A DNA stretch of 32,091 nt from Streptomyces niveus. Lineage in GTDB: Bacteria; Actinomycetota; Actinomycetes; Streptomycetales; Streptomycetaceae. The notes below the pieces were generated by a model. The model was not told where the DNA came from. It did not search any database and was given only the letters and a program-made list of their open reading frames with translations. Positions 14,342 through 21,057 of this stretch are shown piece by piece (the first letter of the stretch is position 1; every line of letters begins with the position of its first letter). The DNA is taken from assembly GCF_001723055.1 (NCBI RefSeq), contig NZ_MDCR01000199.1, forward strand, positions 1 through 32,091, written 5' to 3'. The position numbers and the translations under genes were made by a program.

Positions 14342-15559
14342 ATGACCGTCCTCGCCGTGATCCCCGCCCGCGGCGGATCCAAGGGCGTCCCCGCCAAGAA
14401 CCTCGCCCAGGTCGGCGGCATCCCGCTGGTCGTACGGGCCGTACGCGCCTGCCGCGCCGCCCGGAAGGTGACCGACGTCGTCGTCTCCACCGACGACGCC
14501 GCCATCGCCGACGCCGCCCGCGCCGCCGGGGCCGAGGTCGTCCTGCGCCCCGCCGCCATCGCGGGCGACACCGCGACCAGCGAGGCCGCCGTCCTGCACG
14601 CCATGGACGCGTACGGCGCGATGCGCGGCGCCGCCCACCGCACCGAGGTGGTCCTGCTCGTGCAGTGCACCAGCCCCTTCATCACCCCCGGCGACCTCGA
14701 CGGCGTCGCGTCCGCCGTCACCGAGGGCGGCGCCGACAGCGCGCTGACCGTCGCCCCCACCCACGGCTTCATCTGGCGCTCCGAGAGCGACGGCTTCGGC
14801 GTCAACCACGACAAGTCGAACCGGCCCCGCAGGCAGGACCGCCCCCAGGAGTTCCTGGAGACCGGCGCCGCCTACGCGATGCGCGCCGAGGGCTTCCGCG
14901 AGGCCGGCCACCGCTTCTTCGGCCGTACCGAGCTGGTCAGCACCGACCCCGAGCGGGTGCTGGAGATCGACGACCCGCACGACCTGGAGCGCGCCCGCGC
15001 ACTCGCGCCGCTCCTGGACACCCCCGCGCTCCCCGGCCGCGCCGACATCGACGCGGTCGTCCTGGACTTCGACGGCACCCAGACAGACGACCGGGTGCTC
15101 GTCGACTCGGAGGGCCGCGAGACCGTCGCCGTACACCGCGGTGACGGCCTCGGCATCGCCGCCCTCCGCCGCGCCGGCCTGGAACTGCTCATCCTCTCCA
15201 CCGAGCAGAACCCGGTCGTCGCCGCACGCGCCAACAAGCTGCGCGTGCCGGTGCTCCACGGCATCGACCGCAAGGACCTCGCACTGAAGCAGTGGTGCGA
15301 CGAGCACGGAGTCACACCCGACCGGGTGCTGTACGTCGGCAACGACGTCAACGACCTTCCGTGCTTCGCGCTCGCCGGCTGGCCGGTGGCCGTCGCGAGC
15401 GCACACGACGCCGTACGCGCGGCGGCGCGTGCCGTCACCACGACCCCCGGCGGCGCCGGCGCGATCCGCGAGATCGCCACCTGGCTCCTCGGACCCGGTC
15501 TGGACGTCAACACCCCCAAGACCCCCCATGGCACCACCGCCGACATCTCGACCAGTTAA
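14342..15559 (+). CDS. neuA: CMP-nonulosonate synthetase fused to HAD-family 9-phosphate phosphatase
   Basis: A 405-residue bifunctional enzyme. Residues 1-230 are a CMP-sialate/Kdn cytidylyltransferase: the CTP-binding loop PARGGSKGVPAKN at 8-20, QCTSPF, and the sugar-binding segment QEFLETGAAYAMR. Residues about 238-385 are a HAD phosphatase of the KdsC/Kdn-9-phosphatase type with every catalytic motif: nucleophile Asp242 and acid Asp244 in DFDGTQTDD, Ser286 in LSTEQNP, Lys311, and Asn334-Asp335-x2-Asp338 in GNDVNDLPCF. The same fusion order occurs in animal CMAS. Together the two parts would dephosphorylate a nonulosonate 9-phosphate and activate the product with CTP. ATG 14342 is chosen for AAGGAG 8 bases upstream. 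An in-frame GTG at 14108 overlaps the previous stop and would add 78 disordered residues. NeuB follows 12 bases later. Confidence 0.9.
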   Translation: MTVLAVIPARGGSKGVPAKNLAQVGGIPLVVRAVRACRAARKVTDVVVSTDDAAIADAARAAGAEVVLRPAAIAGDTATSEAAVLHAMDAYGAMRGAAHRTEVVLLVQCTSPFITPGDLDGVASAVTEGGADSALTVAPTHGFIWRSESDGFGVNHDKSNRPRRQDRPQEFLETGAAYAMRAEGFREAGHRFFGRTELVSTDPERVLEIDDPHDLERARALAPLLDTPALPGRADIDAVVLDFDGTQTDDRVLVDSEGRETVAVHRGDGLGIAALRRAGLELLILSTEQNPVVAARANKLRVPVLHGIDRKDLALKQWCDEHGVTPDRVLYVGNDVNDLPCFALAGWPVAVASAHDAVRAAARAVTTTPGGAGAIREIATWLLGPGLDVNTPKTPHGTTADISTS

Positions 15560-15571
15560 GGAACCCTCACA

Positions 15572-16501
15572 ATGAGCACCAACTCCCGCCTGCGCACCCT
15601 CGGCACCCGTACCGCGGGTCCCGGCCGCCCCGTCTACGTGACCGGCGAGATCGGCATCAACCACAACGGCGACATCGGCAACGCGCTCGCGCTGATCGAC
15701 GCCGCCGCCGAGGCCGGCTGCGACGCCGTCAAGTTCCAGAAGCGGACCCCGGAGATCTGCACCCCGCGCGACCAGTGGGACATCGAGCGGGACACCCCCT
15801 GGGGCCGGATGACGTACATCGACTACCGCCACCGCGTGGAGTTCGGCGAGGACGAGTACGGCACCATCGACGCGCACTGCAAGAAGCGCGGCATCGACTG
15901 GTTCGCCTCCCCGTGGGACACCGAGGCCGTCGCGTTCCTGGAGAAGTTCGACGTGCCCGCCCACAAGGTGGCCTCCGCTTCCCTCACCGACGACGAGCTG
16001 CTGCGCTCGCTGCGCGCCACCGGCCGTACGATCATCCTCTCCACGGGCATGTCGACGCCGAAGCAGATCCGCCACGCGGTCGAGGTGCTGGGCAGCGAGA
16101 ACATCCTTCTCTGCCACGCCACTTCGACCTACCCGGCCAAGGCCGAGGAGCTGAACCTGCGGGTCATCAACACCCTCCAGGCCGAGTTCCCGAACGTGCC
16201 GATCGGCTACAGCGGCCACGAGACCGGTCTCCAGACCACCCTCGCCGCCGTCGCGCTCGGCGCCGCGTTCGTCGAGCGCCACATCACGCTCGACCGCGCC
16301 ATGTGGGGCTCCGACCAGGCCGCCTCCGTCGAGCCGCAGGGCCTGACCCGCCTCGTCCGTGACATCCGCACCATCGAGGCCTCCCTCGGTGACGGCGTCA
16401 AGAAGGTGTACGAGTCGGAGCTCGGCCCGATGAAGAAGCTCCGCCGCGTCGCCGGTGTCGTCGCCGAGGCCGCGGACGGCGCACAGCCCGTGGCGGTCTG
16501 A
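15572..16501 (+). CDS. neuB: NeuB-type nonulosonate (sialate/Kdn) synthase without SAF domain
   Basis: A 309-residue TIM-barrel enzyme that condenses phosphoenolpyruvate with a mannose-type sugar or its 6-phosphate. Family motifs are all seen: GEIGINHNGDIGNA, KFQKRTPE, ASPWDTEAVAFLE, HKVASASLTDDELL, STGMSTPKQI, CHATSTYPA, GYSGHETG and ERHITLDRAMWGSDQAAS. Most members are about 340-360 residues because of a C-terminal SAF (antifreeze-like) domain that reaches into the partner subunit; here the protein ends soon after the barrel. Because the gene upstream carries a 9-phosphate phosphatase, a 6-phosphorylated acceptor (mannose 6-phosphate for Kdn, or N-acetylmannosamine 6-phosphate) is most likely. 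AAGGA overlaps the upstream stop codon and gives a good start. It belongs to the 12786-17577 operon. Confidence 0.92.
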   Translation: MSTNSRLRTLGTRTAGPGRPVYVTGEIGINHNGDIGNALALIDAAAEAGCDAVKFQKRTPEICTPRDQWDIERDTPWGRMTYIDYRHRVEFGEDEYGTIDAHCKKRGIDWFASPWDTEAVAFLEKFDVPAHKVASASLTDDELLRSLRATGRTIILSTGMSTPKQIRHAVEVLGSENILLCHATSTYPAKAEELNLRVINTLQAEFPNVPIGYSGHETGLQTTLAAVALGAAFVERHITLDRAMWGSDQAASVEPQGLTRLVRDIRTIEASLGDGVKKVYESELGPMKKLRRVAGVVAEAADGAQPVAV

Positions 16502-16506
16502 CAGCC

Positions 16507-17577
16507 ATGAGCCGTCCCTCCGGGGTGCGCACCCCGTCCCCTCGCGCCATCGCATTCGTGGAGAGCCCGGTCCAACTCCTGAACGTGCTGGAGTGGGCGC
16601 GGGCGAGCGCCACCGGTGCGGAACTCACGGTGGTCGTCCTGTCGCCCACCGATCCCATGTCACGCGGCCAGCTCCGGCGGATGGCCGAGCTGGCCCGTGA
16701 CGCGGGCTTCACCGTGCGCTGGCAGGAGGCCCGGGGCGGCGCGAGCGCGCCGCTGCGGACGATACGGGAGCTGGCTCCCCTGCTGCGCAAGGCGGAGCGG
16801 ATCGTCATCGGGGACCCGTTCTCCCGCTACGTACAGCTGCTGCTGACCCTCGTCAGCAGCAAGGAGCTGACCGTCGTGGACGACGGGACGGCGACGATGG
16901 AGTTCATCGCGCAACTCGTGCACGGTGAACCGCTGGTGCGCTGGCACCGGCGGGGCGGCAGGCGCGGACCGCGCGAACTGGCACTCGCGCCGGTCTCCGC
17001 CGTCGCCCGGCGCCGGCTCACGCCGTCGCGCACCCGCAGCGTCGAGGTCTTCACCTCGATGCCGGTGGAGGCGCCGGAGGGCATCACGGTCACGGCCAAC
17101 ACCTTCGAGTGGACCAAGGCGACCTTCGGGCCGCCGCGGATCGCCAAGGGCGCCGACATGGTCGGCACCTCGCTCGTCGAGACGGGCGTGGTCGACCTGG
17201 AGCAGTACGTGACGGCGGTCGCCTCGCTCGCCCGCACCCACGGCGCGACGCGGTACTTCGCGCACCGCAGGGAGAGCGTGGAGAAACTCCACCGGCTCGC
17301 CACGGAGACGGGCCTGGAGATCGTCCGCCCCGACCTCCCGCTGGAACTGATCGCCCGCCGCGGCCCGATCGGCTCGACCGTCCTGAGCTTCCCCTCGACG
17401 GTCGTCCACACCCTGCCACTCGCACTCGCCGGCACGGGCGTACGGGTGGCGGTCTGGGACATCGCCCCGGAATGGCTCAAGTCGACCGCTTCCCCCCGCG
17501 CCCAGGGCTTCCTGTCGGGCGTCACGGGCACGGCGAAGGACGTCCACCGGCTGCCAAGCGTGGCGGCGTCGGCGTAG
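16507..17577 (+). CDS. Putative polysialyltransferase/GT52-like glycosyltransferase
   Basis: A 356-residue soluble protein whose pattern of short motifs matches GT-B sialyltransferases of the GT52/polysialyltransferase type. It starts with AIAFVESPVQLLNVLEW, like the N-terminal strand and helix of that group. It then has the acidic-Gly motif VVDDGTATM (Asp125-Asp126-Gly127), YFAHRRES with His253 at the place of the His-Pro motif, and SFPSTVVHTLPLAL with Ser297-Thr298 as the Ser/Thr motif. Pro after the His is replaced by Arg, as in some GT52 members. It lies 5 bases after NeuB at the end of the operon, before a terminator, and is probably one of the transferases using the CMP-sugar made by the two genes before it. 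Sequence search is needed to confirm the family. Confidence 0.65.
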   Translation: MSRPSGVRTPSPRAIAFVESPVQLLNVLEWARASATGAELTVVVLSPTDPMSRGQLRRMAELARDAGFTVRWQEARGGASAPLRTIRELAPLLRKAERIVIGDPFSRYVQLLLTLVSSKELTVVDDGTATMEFIAQLVHGEPLVRWHRRGGRRGPRELALAPVSAVARRRLTPSRTRSVEVFTSMPVEAPEGITVTANTFEWTKATFGPPRIAKGADMVGTSLVETGVVDLEQYVTAVASLARTHGATRYFAHRRESVEKLHRLATETGLEIVRPDLPLELIARRGPIGSTVLSFPSTVVHTLPLALAGTGVRVAVWDIAPEWLKSTASPRAQGFLSGVTGTAKDVHRLPSVAASA

Positions 17578-17591
17578 AACCTGCCACACCG

Positions 17592-17626
17592 CTGCGGCCC
17601 GCACCCCTGAGGGGTCCGGGCCGCAG
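17592..17626. terminator. Strong bidirectional hairpin terminator
   Basis: A 10-bp stem (CTGCGGCCCG and its complement) continues, after one mismatched pair, into a 5-bp ACCCC/GGGGT stem with a TGA loop. It separates the end of the glycan operon (17577) from the convergent lipoprotein fragment (17630). Confidence 0.85.
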
Positions 17627-17629
17627 GTC

Positions 17630-18014
17630 TTACGCGGCGGGGACCAGGGAGGGCCCGGGCTTCAGCCCGCCGTTGTCCTCGCAGTCCAGTTCCTTGGCCA
17701 GGGCGAGGGCGAAGGAGTGGGCGAGGGTGGCGTAAGCGTTCTTCAGGGGGCGCTCGTCGCCTTCGGGCTTGGTGCGCACGGTGGCTTCGGCCGAGGCGCT
17801 GATGTAGTCGGGGGAGGAGTTGGGCTGGTCCTTGTGTCCGCAGGCGAAGGTGACGTAAGCCATGTCGTGAGTGGCGCCGGCGTCCTCGCCCATGGGGAGA
17901 GTGGTGAATCTCTGGGAGGAGGGCCCCTTCGGGGCGATGCTCATCAACTCCCACTGCGTCAACTCCCGCCCCACACGGACGATCTACGCGATCCCGGAAC
18001 TTGCAACCGCCCTG
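17630..18014 (-). pseudogene. C-terminal half of a split lipoprotein gene
   Basis: This frame encodes the last part of a small exported lipoprotein. A GTG at 17974 would give a 114-residue product, but it has no signal peptide. The reading frame continues upstream through the 62-bp repeat until an in-frame TAG. The end (LAKELDCEDNGGL) matches the ends of two other lipoprotein-type frames nearby (VVKELDCENNAGL at the end of the 18839 gene and LVDELACTNDPAV at 18234). The matching N-terminal half lies 2.6 kb away at 20651-21019 and breaks off inside the second copy of the repeat, in the same frame. The simplest reading is one gene broken by inserted DNA. Whether this half is still translated is doubtful. 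Confidence 0.75.
17953..18014. repeat. 62-bp direct repeat, copy 1
   Basis: This segment recurs at 20620-20681 in the same orientation with 61 of 62 bases identical (one T/G difference). Both copies lie inside the lipoprotein reading frame and bound the 2.6 kb that splits it. Both contain the same in-frame TAG on the minus strand. Confidence 0.92.
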
Positions 18015-18036
18015 GCCGGAGGCCGGGCAGTCGGGC

Positions 18037-18234
18037 ATGAGGCTCCTTGTAGCATGTGGTGTCCGTGGGGCGCCGGCAGGACTGCAGACCGACGCTCCCC
18101 TCCAGCTGGAGGTAGCCGATCCTGACCTGAAGGCCGAGCACCGGCAGGCCTTGTTGTCCACGCTCGCGCGCACCCTGGTGGACGAATTGGCCTGCACCAA
18201 CGACCCCGCAGTGCCCGCCCAGCTTGTCCGTTGA
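18037..18234 (+). pseudogene. C-terminal fragment of a lipoprotein paralogue
   Basis: A 65-codon plus-strand frame resembles only the last third of the lipoproteins encoded nearby: the VACG start parallels the FACG and FEC segments of its relatives, and TLARTLVDELACTNDP parallels their conserved C-terminal helix and Cys. There is no signal peptide and no N-terminal half. It begins about 20 bases after the first copy of the 62-bp repeat. It is most likely a remnant left by recombination between related genes rather than a working gene. Confidence 0.55.
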
Positions 18235-18354
18235 CCCACCTCAGTGCGACGGGCCCCTGGACGAGCTACGCGCTCACAGGCAGTTCTCATCTGGCGCGTC
18301 GCACAGGGCTTCCTGCCATGGGGAACAACGGCCTTTCGTGAACCGGCGGGTGGA

Positions 18355-18790
18355 ATGAGATGGGTGGAGTTCGGTGGCACCGCGGCCCTGGGCGCCGGAG
18401 TGGCGACAGCCGCGTTCTTCCTGCCTGCTGCGCCGGTCATCGGCGCCGGCGCACTCCTGGTACCCATTGCACCGACACGGCGACCGGAGCCGTTGAGCAG
18501 GTCATGGGAGATGTGCTGGGGGCATGGGCGAGAAGGTGATCGACGAGAACAAAGAGGAGATGGACGACCTCACCGACACCGAAAAGTACGCCGTGTACAC
18601 CGCTGGAGAGGTCTACACGGAGACACCGGTCGAAGATTTCGTGTCGCGGCACAAAGAAGAGATCGACAAGTTGGACGCGAGGACGGAGGGCTCGTTGGTC
18701 GAGGACCAGCATTTATCCAGGCTCGTCGGTTACCAAGACGGGAACCTTCGTGCGCGGGTCCAAGGCGCCAGCCCGAGGCCTGATCTGTGC
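18355..18790 (+). pseudogene. Frameshifted C-terminal tail of a paralogue of the large WXG protein
   Basis: Read in three successive frames, this stretch encodes a tail like that of the 776-residue protein at 21058-23388. The first frame has a hydrophobic stretch (FFLPAAPVIGAGALLVPI, against AFLPAAPVIGAAAVLIPL in the intact gene). The second, after about 18465, gives TDTATGAVEQVMGDVLGAW. The third, after about 18525, gives EKVIDENKEEMDDL, then VYTAGEVYTETPVEDFV and VGYQDGNLRARVQG, against IDQHKEKVEDL, IYSSGEILAEAPMEGFL and VGYGEGNARAKQQG. Two frameshifts and the absence of the first 640 or so residues make it a remnant or a displaced tail cassette. It directly precedes an intact lipoprotein gene, as the intact large gene does. 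Confidence 0.75.
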
Positions 18791-18838
18791 GTATGGTGCT
18801 GTCGGGGGCAACGGATGGTGGTGAGCGGTCGGATGGGG

Positions 18839-19525
18839 ATGAACCGAACTCGGGACAAGGGAAGTGAGTGCGCGAGGGTGCGGCGATTGCTGACTGCTGT
18901 GGGGGTGGTCTTGGCCTTGGGGGCTGGGGGTGTGGCGTGCGGCTCCGGCGAGGAGGAGCACCCGCAGTTCGTCGGGGCCGATGAGGTGTGCGGCGGTCTG
19001 TTCGCCGGTCCACCGGCCGAGATGCTCGAAAAGGTGACAGGGAAGACGGTCTTCGCCTGGGCGAACGGAAATGGCATGGAGAAGGTCGTGGCGGCCCTCA
19101 AGGAGGGTTATGCGTCCGGACGTTCGTGGGCTGGCGGAGCACTCCTGTGTGAACCCGATCCGAAGGGAGGGGGCCTGGGTGATGAAGCGGGCATCTCGTT
19201 CTCCATGTACGCCCCGCAGGACGTGAAGGACGAGCGTCTTCCGGCTGGTGGCGAGCTGTACACCATGGGTTTGCAGTCTTCGGTGAGGCGGGGGGGTGCA
19301 TCGCTCTACTTCGAATGCGTGAGCCCCCAGTTGGATGGTTCGGACAAGACGCCGTTGCGGATCCAGAGCGGTTTCGGGCGGGGGAAGAGCGATGCACCCG
19401 ACACGCGTGAGTACCGCAACATGAACATGCAGATTCTGCACGCCATGACGCTCAAGGTGGTGAAGGAGCTCGACTGCGAGAACAACGCCGGTCTGCCGAA
19501 GATCCCCGTACTCACGCCGAAATAG
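18839..19525 (+). CDS. Putative secreted lipoprotein, paralogue of the split gene
   Basis: A 228-residue predicted lipoprotein: a basic start, a hydrophobic stretch (LLTAVGVVLALGAGG), then the lipobox-like GVAC with the acylated Cys and a charged linker (GSGEEEHPQ). The mature domain has Cys in VCGG, LLCEP, YFEC and ELDCEN, probably two disulfides. It shares this layout with the split lipoprotein at 17630/20651 and follows a tail remnant of the large WXG-type protein, just as the split gene follows the intact one. The start is uncertain: ATG 18839, ATG 18833 and GTG 18878 are all possible and none has a strong ribosome binding site; GTG 18878 would give the most typical short lipoprotein signal. 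Its function is unknown; an immunity or partner role for the large protein is only a hypothesis. Confidence 0.75.
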   Translation: MNRTRDKGSECARVRRLLTAVGVVLALGAGGVACGSGEEEHPQFVGADEVCGGLFAGPPAEMLEKVTGKTVFAWANGNGMEKVVAALKEGYASGRSWAGGALLCEPDPKGGGLGDEAGISFSMYAPQDVKDERLPAGGELYTMGLQSSVRRGGASLYFECVSPQLDGSDKTPLRIQSGFGRGKSDAPDTREYRNMNMQILHAMTLKVVKELDCENNAGLPKIPVLTPK

Positions 19526-19564
19526 CTTCCTGGGCGTAAGACAACGGCCGCTCCCAGGGCGGCT

Positions 19565-20560
19565 TCAAGTTCCCGGTAGGAGCGGGCTGTCGGTGATGCC
19601 CCAGATCCAGATGGCGTGCTCGGGTGCGTCCCGGATCGCTCGGGTGGTCTTGGCGATGTTGTCCGCCCCCAACAGCCGCAGCCTGCCGATGGCCAGATTC
19701 CGCAAGGCGGACATCGCTCGCGGCGCGCTGCCGATGTGGACGGTGGAGGCGTCTTCGGCGAACACCACATCTCTGACGTGGTGGCTGGAATTCTCGATAC
19801 CCCAATGCCCGCACGTATCCGTCTAGGTCAGCAGCGCTGGCGTGGTGGGTATCGAGGCTGGTGACGGCGTAGACCGTCTCCCGGGTGTGCCGCTTGCCGC
19901 TCTCCTGGCGGCGCCGGTGGATGCGCAAGGCCGGCCGGGCTTCCGGGAAGGCGATCCCGCCGAGGTTCGCCGCAATGGCCATGGTCTTGACCGAGCGGGA
20001 CTCCCGCCGCCCGTGCCCGGTCCCGGAGACGGTGTGCGCCACGGGCACGTGCTCCCATGGCAGGGCCTTGATCTGGGCCGACGCGGTCGGCTGGTTTCCC
20101 TTGATCACCGCGATGTAGTGGGCTTTCTTCTCCCGCACCAGCCAGCGCACCTGGTCCTTGACGCTGTGCAGGGCGTCGAAGGTGACCACGGCGCCGGCCA
20201 GATCGAGTGGTTCCAGCAGCGGGCGGAAGGCAGCCGTCTCGTTGGTCTTGGCTCCCATTTCCCGCTGGGCCAGGGTGACGGTGGGGGCGTGGGTGACGGC
20301 GGACAGCAGGTGCCGGTGGCGCTGGGTTCGGTGCGCGGAGCCGGTCAGCGCCTTGCCGTCCACCGCGATCGCCGGCCGCGATGGCGAGCCGGCGCCGCCG
20401 ACACCGGTGTGGTGTTCGGCCAGGTAGGCGCCGATCGCGGCGTCCAGGGCATCACCGTCGAGGGTGGTGGGCGCAGGCGACCGGTGTCGCACTGGTGGAG
20501 GGGCCCCAGTTGCGCCAGAACGGCGGGGACCGGGGAGGATGGAGCGGCAGGCACGGGACC
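19565..20560 (-). pseudogene. Degenerate ISAs1-family transposase
   Basis: The frame carries segments typical of ISAs1-type DDE transposases: RPAIAVDGKALTGS, AVVTFDALHSVKDQVRWLV, HYIAVIKGNQPT and, in another frame, [20 protein letters not shown] and [18 protein letters not shown]. One base has been lost near 19808-19812, in the run before GGGCATTGG, which shifts the frame. A second shift near 20480 separates a further piece (PAVLAQLG) at the 5' end. The first 60 or so residues of a normal family member are missing. It is therefore inactive. Terminal inverted repeats could not be fixed. It lies inside the 2.6 kb bounded by the 62-bp repeats and probably took part in the rearrangement of the lipoprotein genes. 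Confidence 0.85.
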
Positions 20561-20619
20561 TCGATGTGATCAGCTGGCGTAGACACCCTGATGATCACCG
20601 GTCTCGTGCCTGTGCTGTT

Positions 20620-20681
20620 ACTGCGTCAACTCCCGCCCCACACGGACGAGCTACGCGATCCCGGAACTTGCAACCGCCCTG
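20620..20681. repeat. 62-bp direct repeat, copy 2
   Basis: This is the partner of 17953-18014, 61 of 62 bases identical. On the minus strand it encodes the last residues of the N-terminal lipoprotein half up to TAG. Confidence 0.92.
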
Positions 20682-21019
20682 ATGCGCAGCTCGTTGGCAG
20701 AATCATCGGGGTAGATTCGGCAGATGTCTCCGAGTTCGAAGTTGCGGTACGTGGCTTTGTCGGTCAGTTCCTCGGCCGCGTCGGCGACGGTGGAATACTT
20801 CCCGGAGGCTGCGAACCGGGTGTCACACGTGATCACTTTGAGTGCTTCCGCACCACCCTTGTTCACTGCCCCGCCACCGCACAACTTGCCGGGCGTCATC
20901 GAGACATCGGGCGCCTTGCCGCTGCCGTCGTCTCCACTACAGCCCCCGACAGCGAGTGCCAGGGAGCAGGCCAGGGGCGCGCAGAGGCGCGCGTACGTCG
21001 TCCTGCGGGTGGTCACCAT
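20651..21019 (-). pseudogene. N-terminal half of a split lipoprotein gene
   Basis: A 122-residue frame with a good lipoprotein signal: MVTTRRTTYARL, a hydrophobic core, then the lipobox AVGGC and the linker SGDDGSGK. The mature part has Cys in KLCGGG, VITCDT and DICRIYP, in the same order as in the intact paralogue at 18839, but it stops at TAG inside the 62-bp repeat. In the intact paralogue the domain continues for about 110 residues more, and the matching remainder is at 17630-18014. A shortened lipoprotein might still be made and exported, since the start and signal are intact. The gene lies 38 bases after the large WXG-type gene on the same strand and was probably its operon partner. Confidence 0.7.
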
Positions 21020-21057
21020 CTGTGTCCTGCTGTGTTGTTGCCGAAAGCGGGCGGGTC

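Noticed and set aside
14054..16555. Long minus-strand frame (over 800 codons) opposite neuA and neuB
   Set aside because: Composition is Gly/Val/Asp/Arg-rich with no motif; it is explained by third-position GC of the real genes on the plus strand.
17717..18040. Plus-strand frame of about 107 codons across the lipoprotein fragment
   Set aside because: Gly/Val-rich shadow of the minus-strand lipoprotein frame; no start signal or domain.
17953..20681. 62-bp repeats as attachment sites of an integrative element
   Set aside because: No integrase or excisionase lies between them, and the DNA inside consists of paralogue fragments and an IS remnant.
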